Source of the DNA: Planococcus citri
Lineage: Eukaryota > Arthropoda > Insecta > Hemiptera > Pseudococcidae
Assembly: GCF_950023065.1 (NCBI RefSeq)
Contig: NC_088678.1
Coordinates: 45,932,580-45,996,579, forward strand
Reading direction: 5' to 3'
Length of the DNA: 64,000 bases
Of the stretch, positions 13,582 to 25,400 are shown one piece after another (positions within the stretch are counted from its first letter, which is position 1; each line of letters begins with the position of its first letter). The notes beneath the pieces were generated by a model that had not been told where the DNA came from, ran no database searches, and was given only the letters and a program-made list of their open reading frames with translations. The translations under genes were made by a program, and so were the position numbers.

Positions 13582-14304
13582 TAAGTTTTTAAATCCAGCC
13601 GTGGGTTGATAGCCGCGGATAACCATCCCAAACCGGTGTCTCGGACTAGACATCCCACGCGTGTTATTTGTTGTTTTCGAAGAATCAGGGAAGATTCGTT
13701 CGTTTAGTCATGTATGTAAATCTACTCTACTACTCGTACAACATATAAATGTAGCATAGAGCATAGCATATGCCATATGGCTGCATAGGTTTGGTTTACC
13801 ATACGTTTAGGTACAGAAGAGGTTACCATACTAAACGAATGTTAGTAATTAGGTACAGGCAATACCAGATCGCACCGCGGATCGATGATTGTACGCGAAC
13901 AAACCCAACACTTTTCTTAGGAATGTATGAGTGTGTGTGATGATTTAATTTATACGTTTTAATGGTACTTTGACGGCTTGATTGATTTTTTTCTACTTTA
14001 AAACGCTTTCGGGAGATTTTATTAGGTGTTTTAAAACTGAAATAATAGAAAGGTATGCACAAAGGATACCATTTGAGCATCATTGTTCCATTAGGGAATT
14101 GAGTTGGTGTCCGAGGTATGTTTGCCTAATGATTCTACCAGTTCGTATCTTTTTTTAAAAGGTTAATCAACCAATCTTAAAGAGTTGATTATACACAATA
14201 CTTATTTTTTGGAAAATACATAAGTGGTAATTTTTGGTACCTACGTATAATATTTCTACCTTACTTACTGAATTTTTTGAGGATTCGTTCATACTGCAAT
14301 ACTC
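13582..14304. other. intergenic stretch without recognised features
   Basis: I see no gene, RNA or delimited repeat here. Short open frames at 13459-13653 and 13823-14083 on the - strand have no family resemblance. Confidence 0.4.
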
Positions 14305-16265
14305 ACAAGGGAACCTCTTGAGGTGTCGTCCTCCGATTTGAACGGGGCCGCGATTTTTGGAAACAGCATAGTCTAAAACCCCGAAAACTAAATTTTCAGT
14401 GCCCAAGTTCATTTTTCGATTTTTGGCGAATTTTTGAAAATTCAAAATTGACTGTTTTTGGGGATTTATGCTTTTTTTTTAAAAAAAAGTACGTTCTTCA
14501 TCAAAAATGGTCAAAATAAGTCCCAAAACTAATAATAATTACCCAAATCCAAATTTCACCATTTCCAGCCATTCAGGAGCCTCCAGCGCGATTTTTCAAT
14601 TTCTCCAGAATTTTGAATTTGCTCCAGAAGGCGTGAATATGAAGTTGGGCAGCTAAAAATCGAGTTGTAGGTATATTACACTCGACCTGTTAACCGAGTT
14701 TATCCACATTTGAGCCGATTTTGAGAGTGACACCTAAAAAGTGGCTTTTTGAACAGCTTTTTTCAAAATTCAAAAATCCAAAAAATCAAAAGATAACGGT
14801 TTTTGAGGAAATTTTTGAAATTTGTGCGAATCGCTGTATTTCTTCAAGAACTAACCCACGGAGCGAAAATTCTACCATTTCCAGCCGTTTTGAAGCGAGA
14901 GTGACAACTCGAAAAACCACTCTTGAGGTGTGACTCTCAAAATCAGCTCAAATGTGGATAAACTCGTTAAAAAGGTCGAGTGTAATGTACAACTCAATTT
15001 TTAGCTTCCTAACATCATATTCACGCCTTCTGGAGCAAATTCAAAATTCTGGAGAAATTGAAAATCGCCATGGGGGCTCCAGAATGGCTGGAAATTGTAA
15101 AATTTTGATTTGAGGTGTTAGTTATGGACAAAATACAGCGATTCGCACAAATTTCAAAAATTTCTTCAAAAACGGTCATCTTTTGATTTTTTGGATTTTT
15201 GAATTTTTGGTCAAAAAGCCACTTTTGAGGTGTCACTCTCAAAATCGGCTCAAATGTGGATAAACTCGTTAAACAGGTCGAGTGTAATATACAACTCAAT
15301 TTTTAGCTTCCTAACTTCATATTCACGCTTTCTGAAGCAAATTCGAAATTCTGGAGAAATTGAAAATCGTGCTGGAGGCTCCAGAATGGCTGGAAATTGT
15401 AAAATTTTGATTTGGGGGGTTAGTTTTGAACAAAATACAGCGATTCGCACAAATTTCAAAAATTTCTTCAAAAACGGTCATCTTTTGATTTTTTGGATTT
15501 TTGAATTTTTGGTCAAAAAGCCACTTTTGAGGTGTCACTCTCAAAATCGGCTCAAATGTGGATAAACTCGTTAAACAGGTCGAGTGTAATATACAACTCA
15601 ATTTTTAGCTTCCTAACTTCATATTCACGCTTTCTGAAGCAAATTCGAAATTCTGGAGAAATTGAAAATCGTGCTGGAGGCTCCAGAATGGCTGGAAATT
15701 GTAAAATTTTGATTTGGGGGGTTAGTTTTGAACAAAATACAGCGATTCGCACAAATTTCAAAAATTTCCTCAAAAATGGTTATCTTTTGATTTTTTTGAT
15801 TTTTGAATTTTGAAAAAAGCTGTTCAAAAAGCCACTTTTGAGGCGTCACTCTCAAAATCGGCTCAAATGTGGATAAACTCGGTTAACAGGTCGAGTGTAA
15901 TATACCTACAACTCAATTTTTAGCTGCCCAACTTCATATTCACGCCTTCTGGAGCAAATTCAAAATTCTGGAGAAATTGAAAAATCGCGCTGGAGGCTCC
16001 ACAATGGCTGGAAATGGTGAAATTTGGATTTGGGTAATTATTATTCGTTTGGGACTTATTTTGACCATTTTTATTGATCAAGTACGTACTTTTAAAAAAA
16101 AGCATAAATTCCCAAAAACAGTCAATTTTGAATTTTCAAAAATTCGCCAAAAATCGAAAAATTAACTTGGGCAGCTGAAAATCTGGTTTTGGTGGTTTTA
16201 GACTATGCTCTTTCCAAAAATTGGAGTCCCGTTCAAATCGGAGAGTGACACCTCAGTTACCTTGT
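14305..16265. mobile_element. foldback-type non-autonomous element with ~0.6-kb inverted arms
   Basis: The ends are inverted copies. The left begins ACAAGG-GAAC, then TGAGGTGTC and CTCCGATTTGAACGGG. The right ends with the reverse complement of the same blocks (CCCGTTCAAATCGGAG, then GACACCTCAG and CCTTGT). The two arms stay alignable inward for about 580-600 bases each (left to about 14885, right from about 15670). Between them lie three ~302-bp direct repeats. I found no convincing target duplication and no transposase. ORFs predicted inside are repeat shadows. It is either a fold-back DNA element or an inverted duplication of an unclassified repeat. Confidence 0.65.
14930..15842 (+). repeat. 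three ~302-bp tandem repeats inside the foldback element
   Basis: The block beginning TGTCACTCTCAAAATCGGCT recurs at about 14930 (slightly diverged), 15231, 15533 and 15844, giving units of 301, 302 and about 310 bases. Units two and three are nearly identical over most of their length, which points to recent amplification or gene conversion. Each unit holds the near-palindrome CTGGAGGCTCCAG or a variant. A copy in the opposite orientation makes up part of the left arm. Confidence 0.85.
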
Positions 16266-16682
16266 CAGGATTGTCTGAACAAAGCGATAGTACATACATA
16301 AAAGCTTTTTCAATTTTATAATTCTGGAAGATGAACATAATTTTTCGTGATTAATAAAATAATAATACATATTTCAATGTGTACCTACTTTGATTGTATT
16401 TCTAATTATCTACTACCTACCTATATGTATTACGCTTGCAACAAATCGTTTCGAAATTTAGATCATCAAAATTCCACATCTTTCCTCTTTCTGGTACCTA
16501 TACTATAATCTATGAACCTACCCATACTTTCTCGTATAGTGTAAATAGGTTTTATACCTACATTAAGACACTCTCAAAGCAGGCAGGGGCGGTTCCTTTC
16601 TTAGATGGGAATTCACAACGACACAATGATATTTTCTTGAAATGCCACATCAAAAGAATTGATATAAACGCAACTTCAGCCG

Positions 16683-16893
16683 TATAAAACACTTATACAT
16701 ATAACGACGAGCTTAAGCAGTCGAACACGCCGAAACCATGTCGAGCGTACCGATTAAATTGATTTTGTGTACAGCAAGTGAGAAAGACAACGAAAAGCAA
16801 AGACGAAGACAGAAAGAAAAAGTCCACACAAAACACAACTAGTGCTAAACTGATTGATTCCGGGGAATAAAATTTCAGCCATAATGGCAGGAG
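16683..16893 (+). promoter_or_regulatory. candidate TATA promoter and first exon of an unidentified + strand gene
   Basis: TATAAAA at 16683-16689 is followed by an arthropod-like initiator, CAGT, at 16718-16721. The leader then offers two ways to start a protein. One is ATG 16884-16886 with a favourable A at -3, leading to a GTAAAT donor after 16893. The other is ATG 16738-16740, leading to CAA/GTGAGA about 40 bases on. Both end in phase 1, which matches the acceptor phase of the exon-like block at 38947. The first ATG also opens a 34-codon ORF that would act as an upstream ORF in the other reading. This is a composite of short signals with no homology support. Confidence 0.3.
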
Positions 16894-19800
16894 GTAAATA
16901 TCGAAGCTGTAAAAGAAAGTTGTCCAAGTTGGCGAAAGTTTGCCGAATTGTATAAGTTTATTTGGAAAACAATCGTCGCAGCTGTTGGTGGTCTTAAAAA
17001 CCTCACAGAAAATATATAAAATCGATAATAAAAATATTGAATTTTAAATACTTTTATTTGCTCGAGGATTATGGCAACTTTGTCATACCTAACTTTCCAA
17101 GACCATTTCGATGATTAAAAACGGATAAGTATAAAGCTATTCAGAGGTGTATAAATATTTACCATCGAAGTTACTTTTCGCAATCGCTATTTTTCCCACG
17201 AGCAAATTAGACTATAGCTACTTTATCGCGAGATATCCGTCAATTTGTAATTAATTTTTTCCTTCGCCTTTTAACGGGTGTATTTTCATTCATCTGGAAA
17301 ACTGCGAAAAGCGCAATTTTAATTTTTTTCTCAGTGCATAAAACAAAACAGCGACGAGAAATCTTTCATAAAATTCATATCAAGCAATAGCCACGAGTAG
17401 GAAATATTTTTCAATTCTTTGTATTGTATCTTTTTTCCTACCGTTGTGAATTGCCGCGAGCTTTTAATCGAGCTCCCCCTTTTTTTTTACTTCTCGCGAT
17501 TTTTTCCGCCGCATCAATTATTTAAATGAGAGCAATTGTTAAGGGATGGATATCTTTTCAATACGTATAGAAAGGTATTTTATCCGTTACCCTGTTGCTA
17601 ACAAAAAAAAAAGCAACGTTGAAACGAAATTAGGAAATTGTATGTGAAATGTGTACCTATATATTTTATACGTGTACCTACTACCTACCTATGTTCTATA
17701 CACAGCGATAAACTAAAGGCATATTTTTGAAACGATATTTTTATCTCAAGTGCTCTACATCTCATAGGTACTTATTCCTCGATAATGTATATGAAAGTGT
17801 AGAAAACCCATCAATGGATTCTCGTTGTGTCATCCGATTCGATGTAGTAATAAATATTTCCACTTTATTCTGATGTAGCTATATTGCATTTTTTTTTTTT
17901 TTTTTTGCAAGATTATACCCATATTATTGGTTTTTAATGTTTGGTGAATGCTTCATTTAATATTCCATTTTACTTGTTGATATACTTACTTATTTTACTA
18001 TGTATTCAGTTCATAATTTAATCCTACTCGTATTTATTGTTTGCATTGTATTATTTCCGTATCTCATACTTATTCTTTCGTCGGTTCATATTTTTAAGAC
18101 TTGTTTAGTCATTTACCATGCCTTACTTACATATATATTTTGGCTCCCGACCCATGTCCATAATTAAATTCAAAACTTGACGAAAAGAATCTTCATGGTT
18201 GATACAGGTGAATCAGTTGGTGGCTCAGATTTCAAAATATCCTTACCTTCCAATAATCGAAAAACTTCAGAGTTGGAGAAAATTTCGTCATCCAAACAAA
18301 GAATTCGTAATTTTTGCATAAAAAAATGTATAGGTACCTACCTACATATTCGTCATCAAGTTAACCAAAATTTTATTCGTCCTTAGGAGAAATAGAAAGC
18401 AATTTCTTGGAAATTTTCAATACCTATTTTTCAAGCGTTGCTGAATTTTTTTCCATTTTTTTCCTCCAAGATATTGGCCTCAAGCCCTAAAACTATTTTA
18501 TTTTATTTTTTTCTAATGATGATGCGTCAAAGTAAAAAATTTAAAAAACTGATTTCTTGAAAATCTTTTCACCAGTAGAAAAAAAATTCAAAAAAATTTC
18601 AAAGAAATCTTTTCACCTTCAAAATTGTTTGAAATTCATAATACAACATTGAAAAAACCGAACTTTCCTCGTCGAAACATTCATAAAATTAAAGAGGAAA
18701 ACTTTTGGAGATTTTCAAAAAAATAGTAAAAATCATCAACCTTTTTGAACATGTTTTTTCGGATATTTTATTTTGTTTGGCCCTCTCTGGTCAAATACAA
18801 CGATGATCATCTACATGGAAAAATTCCAGACAAAATATTTAAGCTATTCAGGGCCACAAAGTGTAACCTTTTACATATCATAATTTCCAAATATCTGAAG
18901 CTAGGTTGAAATTTCTGAGAAAAATTGAAAAACAAAATTTTTCATATGGGCTGATCCGTACCTGTAATCCAAAAGGTAGGCAAACATACTCACTAACGCT
19001 CAGCATAAGTTGCCTACTCACCGGTGGAAGGCGATAGGCCACTCATGAAACACACTTTAAAAATATGCCACTCGATGGATGTCCTTTTCGAGGCTTTTCA
19101 AAACCAAAAATACGAATAAAAATACATCTTTTTGCAGAATTGAGAATAATTTAGCGCAATTTTCAAGGAAAATAATTTCACGAGTTGTTGACATTTTGCA
19201 AGAAAAAAAAAATGCGTAAGTATCCACCCGCACGTAAAACATTTGCACGTGTTCTTTTTAGCGATGAAGAATTGGTAAAATTATATGCTCTCAATAAGTC
19301 TCCGAAGTACCCACGTAATCGTAATTTGCGACTCATATTCGATCATCATTTACATCTCTATTCATGCGATGGAAAAATAATCGCATCTTGATACGCTCTA
19401 ATCATACTTACGTAGGTACCTATATAGCTACCTTTCTCATTCTGAAACTTTCCCCACACTCGAAAACAATAACTTATCAATCCATCAGTATAAAATTAAC
19501 CCCCTTCAGGCTAAACAAGCGTCATAAAAAAAAAAGATGGCAAAAACGTCAACGACAAAAGTTGCACCAAAGTTAGCATTCCTGGTGACTAGTACACGGT
19601 AGGTATTTCAGCGTTGAAAAGAGAATGTAAAAATGAGGGTCGTAAGTGGTGCGAAACTGAAATGATACGAGGATGCAGCAGATAAAAGTGAAAAATTATT
19701 ACAGTAAGTTGAAATATTTCTCACAAAGCCCTATAACGCAGAAACAAAATCGTTGTTATTCTTTGTTTTGCGTTTCATTTTCCAAAAGCTAATTGGTCGA

Positions 19801-20389
19801 CAACGCCATTTTTTTCACCGTGTAAAAGTTTCTCTATAAATTTCACTCGTATATCAGCAACTTACGAAAAACACAAGCGAAAATTACGTACGAATATTTC
19901 CACACAAATGATGCAAATTTTTCTTGGTTTATTAAATCATCGAAACGAATTATTTATATGTATCATTTTTACGCTCGTTCGGCTACGTTTTTATTTTTCA
20001 AAATGAAGTTTCACGGCTATCACTATCGCATCCGCGTTTGTACAATTTAAAAGTAAAATCTTTCACGAGAATTCCAACTGGAAGGAAGAATGCATTAGCA
20101 TTTTAAAAAGAATAATAAAGTGTATTTCGAAGCGAATTTCTCGTCTTGAAATTACTGAAGAGAGCTAGGTGCATATACGTAAACGTATATTTTTAAATGA
20201 GTGTACAAAGTACAAGTAGGTAGAACAATTTGACTCCCTTCTTAATTTTTTTCTTATGAATGTGGGGAAAATGTAGTATGTGAGGTTTTTTTTAGTAAAT
20301 TAACCCATAAAATTTTTTGGAAAATTACCTACTGGTGATTTTTGATAAATTCATAAGGATTGTTGAAAGAATACAGACGTTTCTGAGCA
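16894..20389. other. non-coding region, possible first intron sequence
   Basis: No gene is recognised. The sequence holds a poly-T tract near 17889 and TACCTACC microsatellite runs (17640-17690, 18335-18350). Open frames at 18177, 19185 and 19364 on the + strand lack family resemblance and splice support. Confidence 0.35.
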
Positions 20390-20459
20390 AATTACCAGTA
20401 GGTAGGTAGGTAGATAATTATTTTGGTAAATTACTAGTCCTTTTTTTTAGTAAAGGATC

Positions 20460-21327
20460 GGAGTCCCGATAAGGCCATTTTTAGGTACCAGACAGTTATC
20501 GACTGGACCACTCTTAAAATATTGTAATAAATGTCCCAAATACGAATCCGTGCTTAATTAACCCAAAATGGTCATTTTTTGGGCTCCAGGGGTTTCCAAA
20601 GTTGTGAATAAAATAAGGAATTTTAGGAACCACTGAGTATTATTTTCAAAAACTTTTGGTGGGGTTGATTTTTAGAAAATTTTGGAACCACTATTTTGAA
20701 CTTCCCCATTTGAACCCCGCTAATAAGCTTTTCACAGTTTATTAGTATCCAAAAGACGTCCATCCCACCGAATTTTGAGCTCAATAAAATTTTGCGCTGG
20801 GACTCAAAAATTCAATTTTCCAATTTTTCGTAATTCCGATATTTTGGGAATCTCTGGAAAACTAGAAACCTGCGATTTGCACCAAATGTAATATTTTTAC
20901 GTAAGTACTCGTATACATTCAATTATCCTGATGAAAAAGTTTAGTCAAGCTTCCTCTATATTTGTACTTTAGAACCTTTTTTGTAGAGCTTCCATCTAAG
21001 GGTAGGTTCAAAATGGTGGTTCCAAAATTTTCCAAAAATCAACCCTGTCCTTTTCTGCTCTTCGAGGGTCAAAAAACAGAAAAATCACACGGCATAACGT
21101 TTATCGGGTTCAAACAGATATTTTACACTAAAAAAGTGTTTGAAAATAATTCTCAGTGGTTCCTAAAATTCTTCTTTTATTCACAATTTTAGGAACCCCT
21201 GGAGCTCAAAAATGATCATTTTGGGTTAACTAGTCACTAATTTGTATTTGGGACATTTATTACAACATTTCAAGAGTGGTCCAGTCGATAACTGTCTGGT
21301 ACCAAAAAATGGCCTTATTGGGACTCC
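20460..21327. mobile_element. non-autonomous inverted-repeat element (MITE-like) within the satellite
   Basis: The left end GGAGTCCCGATAAGGCCATT is matched in inverse at the right end (GGCCTTATTGGGACTCC). The arms remain alignable for about 270-330 bases, sharing GGTACCAGACAGTTATCGA, CTGGACCACTCTT, AAATGTCCCAAATAC and AACCCAAAATG blocks. The central ~270 bases are unpaired and hold no ORF of interest. A clear target duplication is not visible, partly because the flanks are themselves repetitive. The element is 868 bases long, with no transposase. Confidence 0.75.
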
Positions 21328-21723
21328 TCCTTACCAGTACTTTTTTTGGCGGTTAACCAGTAATTTTTCTGGTAAATTACCAGTAATTTTTCTGGTAAAT
21401 TACCAGTAATTTTTCTGGTAAATTACCAGTAATTTTTTTGGTAAATTACCAGTAATTTTTTTGGTAAATCACCTGTAATTTTCCAGGTAAATAACCAGTA
21501 ATTTTTTAATTTTTCTAGCAAATTATCAGTAATTTTTCTAGCAAATTACCAGTAATTTTTCTGGTAAATTACCAGTAGGAAAAAAAAATTTGTTTTGGTA
21601 AATTACCTGAAATTTTTATGGTAAATTAAGCGTAATTTATTTTGGTAAATTACCAGTTTTTGGTTTTGGTTTTGGTGAATTACCAGTAATTTTGTTGGTA
21701 AATTACCAGCAATTTCAAATTTT

Positions 21724-22144
21724 CATTCAACATTATTATTACAAGACAGCTTATGTACTACACAAATTAACGACACCCCTATGCCTGGGCGAGCGGGGGC
21801 CGGTAAACAATAGATCAACAATGATAGAAAAAAAGACACAGAAACAAGCATAAAAAAAATGCAAATATTTCATATGAAACCAAAGAAAGAGGTAATATAA
21901 CGTAATGGTAAAGAGACAGAGAGAAAAAAATAAAACAGAAAAAAAACAAAAAAACATACAAAGTAACATCTGAGAGGAGGTGGAGAGTAAATGGTATCAA
22001 ATAACAAAATTAAAGTAAAAATAGATGAGCCAATGCAGCAAAAGCTAAACTATACTATTTCATGAGGTATTTCTTTATGGCCCTGTCCCTCAATCTTCCA
22101 CTAGCTAACCCCCCCTAATTGAAGCCGGTTTAGCCGGTAGCGAA
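21724..22144. other. non-satellite insert in the array
   Basis: About 420 bases interrupt the 23-bp array. They include a CG-rich start (CCTGGGCGAGCGGGGGCCGG), a long A-rich middle and a CG-rich end (GAAGCCGGTTTAGCCGGTAG). On the - strand this could be the end of a retroelement, but no domain or terminal repeat is visible, so it is left unclassified. Confidence 0.45.
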
Positions 22145-22620
22145 TTGGTAAATTACCAGTAATTTTGTTGGTAAATTACCAGTAATTTTGTTGGTAAATT
22201 ACCAGTAATTTTGTTGGTAAATTACCAGTAATTTTGTTGGTAAATTACCAGTAATTTTGTTGGTAAATTACCAGTAATTTTGTTGGTAAATTACCAGTAA
22301 TTTTGTTGGTAAATTACCAGTAATTTTGTTGGTAAATTACCAGTAACTTTGTTGGTAAATTACCAGTAGATAATTTTGTTGGTAAATTACCAGAAAATTT
22401 GTTGGTATGTTGGTAAACTACCAGTTATTTTGTTGGTAAATTACCAGTTATTTTTCTAGTAAATTACCAATGGGAATTTATTTTGGTAAATTACTAGTAC
22501 ATAATTTGTTTTGGTTTTAGTGAATTAACAAGTGATTTTTTTTGGTAAATTACCAGTAATTTTTTGTATAAATTACTGATTATTTTTTGTTAAATTACAT
22601 GTTGTTTTTTAGTTACTTAT

Positions 22621-25400
22621 AATTTGTTTACTCTTGGTAACTTTTGGAAAACTTGGGAAAAAGCTTTTTCCATTCTTAAAATTATGCCATAGGTACTTAG
22701 GTACGATTAAAAACTTGAGAAGTGACTAATTTCAAACATTTTTGGAAACATTGACGTTGATTTTTTTTAGATCAGGTCTGATGTTGAGAACTTATGAAAG
22801 AAAAAAATCAATAAACTGTTGAATTTATTCATGTTAAACTTTCATAAATTAAAGCGTAAAAAATCCTGTAGAGTTTCTAACAATGGTACATATTTCAATT
22901 TAAAACTTCCTTCGCTCGAGAGAATTCACCCAAATTTTTATTGGAGCTTGTTGGCCATTTTAGAAGTCTCTAGATCGTTTTAAGCAAATTCTTTAACAAT
23001 AACGGATAAATTAAAAAAAAAAATGATTTTACAAAACTAGGCAAAGTAATTCCAGTCGTGACTAAAACGAGTTAATAAATAAACAAAACAAACACGAATT
23101 TTGCGTGCGGGTGTTAATTACAACTACTTCAAGTACTTACTATGACTGAATATCGTGATCTTACGCGTGAAAATTTTCGATTTCAGATGACATAGTAATT
23201 TGTAGGTACATAGTACATAGTAAGTCTGGGTGCATAACTTATCTTTCACGAGAGAAGAATATCATAGCTGGTAGCTAGGCACGCGCTGGAATGCAAATTT
23301 TTCTCAAAGAACGACGACGTAAATAAAGGATACATTTTCAAAATACCTATCTACGCACTGGTGAGGGGGAGGGGTACGGTTCTGTTACGTGTATACGTAA
23401 AGCTAGACGTACTACTGGTATAAGAAGGAAAAATTTAAGGCATAAGGAAATTCGATGGAGTGAGAGGTCATTACGCGAGTATAGCTTTTCCGACTGTTAT
23501 TTACGTTGTTGTTGGTTTAGACTATGTAATTTCCTGGCCATTGTTGTTAGGTTTGCTTTTAGTGTTTTATATATTTGAGAGACGCGGCGCGAACAGTTAA
23601 TAGGAAAAATCTTCCGAGACAAGGGTCATTACTAACGATGGAATTAATTAGGCTTAATTTTTATTGTATAGATGGTGTTGGTGTAAAACTAGCCCCGTTG
23701 AAATTACCGTTAACATTTATCGTGTTATCTCGCCTCTCTCGTATACTATAGGCTACGTCGTCATTGTTTCGCGAATTCCGGCCTATTTACGTGTCACTTG
23801 GCTCGGCTCTACAACCCTATACACAGATATAGCACCTTGAGAAGAGTTTTAAATCGAAGATTAATTACTCTGCGAATATCATACGTACGGACTGGAGTAA
23901 CGAGCGTGATTTAATATCTCGTCGAATTATCAGTTGATAAGAAGAAATCCCTTCTGTCTGGCGAAGTATTTCAAGTATTTTGTCCTCTTGAAATGGCCAA
24001 CTTGGTACACGCTACGAGTATACTACAAAGTCCGTAGCGAAAAATATTTCCAAATCGACTTGTCTAAAATTCCTTACGAAATGATCCCATCGGCTTGTTT
24101 CGTCGTCTCTCGTCGTCGTATGCTATTACGTATAGAACCCGGAGGTTACGACGAACGAAAAATTAAACTTTGAGCTTATTTTATAGATATACCTAGGGTT
24201 TACTTTTATTGTCTACAAATAGAAAGGTATTACAAATATTTGGTCATGTTTGACAGCAGACGACGTTTTTGTAATATTTAAAATACCGCAACCGACACAA
24301 CACAACGTTAACGTAACAAAACGATCTTATAAATTTCATACGTAGGCATAGCGAGAATTTGTCAACGCAGCACAAACAACAACAGACAGCAATTTCCTCT
24401 TCCTATTTTTCTCTAATGTTATACGTTTGACGCATTTTTCAAAAGTTTAAAAAATTTTCAAAACCTATGTTTTCATCGCAATAAATGGATTTTCCGTTGT
24501 TTTACACGGTAGGTAGAGGGTACGTCTACGTCGTCGCAAAATATGGTCGAATGTGTTCTTTTTTTCACGTATAGGTACGTTTTGTTTCGCTGTAGGAGCG
24601 AGAGTCATTATTTATTGATCAAAGTCGGTGAAAAGAAAGGGACCGGAAAAAAGTCGTATTTTTACGAATTAAGACAGGTTCGTCTTTTTTTGCTCTTTTT
24701 TTCGAAACAATTGCCGTCATAATTTCTAACGTTGCCGATTCGTTGAAGGCATGAGTATCGTGTTTTGTTGCGAAACCCTCTTGAATTTATTGTTCATTCC
24801 ATGCGACATCGCTTTTCGCCATAAATGAGAAGTTTTAAACAAGACGCGTTTTTCCGCATCGCGTATAAATTCTTGCGAATTAGTTCTTACGATATTTTTA
24901 AGTTTAAGACGAGACGAAATTAATTTCATATTCCAAATGAATAATGTGTCGTCTGCAATAACTGTATCAAGTTTTTATTAGCTACTACGTAAAAGTTGAA
25001 AAACAACGTGATTCGCTTTATTTTGGATAATGCGAGCGAGAAGAAAATATTAATGAAATTAATTTAACGCTTGGTAATTCCGCAAATTACCGTAAAATGT
25101 CGGTCGGAGTATAGGGATCGGGGTATTTTTCAAATATTTCATTCTACTGCGAGAAATGTTGGATAGAATTTCTTGTAATTGGCTCTCATCATTGACAGAT
25201 AAATAAGCATTTCGAAATTAATTTCATACTAATTATCGAGTGGTTGTTTTGATTTTTAATGAATCTTTAACCAATGTTTGGTAGTTAGCGTTACGTTGTG
25301 GAAAGTCAAATTTTCACCCAATGTCACTGAATAGCGTCAAATAATAAACATCAAATGGCACTCATGCAACAAAAAAATGTCACGAAGATTAAATTTTGGT
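22621..25400. other. non-coding region with CG-richer patch at 23.4-24.2 kb
   Basis: No gene is recognised. From about 23440 to 24180 the sequence looks unique and CG-richer than the flanks. The frame 23934-24173 on the + strand is open for 79 codons but shows no known domain and no strong splice sites. This patch could be conserved regulatory DNA. Confidence 0.3.

Larger units (their letters stand above)
20390..22620 (+). repeat. 23-bp hairpin-forming satellite array, interrupted
   Basis: The unit contains TTGGTAAATTACCAG followed by TAATTTTG or TAATTTTT. The best block begins at 22147 and keeps a strict 23-base period through about 22364 (about ten units). A second block of the same period but a slightly different unit runs 21365-21480. 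Degenerate copies continue to about 22600, with sparse ones before 20460. The core GGTAA-A-TTACC is an inverted repeat, so every unit can form a short hairpin. The array is split by an inverted-repeat element (20460-21327) and by an unrelated insert (21724-22144). Confidence 0.9.

Noticed and set aside
15021..15855. Repeated ~92-residue open frames on both strands
   Set aside because: They recur with the 302-bp repeat and are open only because of its composition. They end and start at unit boundaries and show no domain.
22147..22364. Regular short repeats that might suggest a CRISPR array
   Set aside because: The 23-base units are contiguous with no unique spacers, and the genome is eukaryotic with spliced genes.
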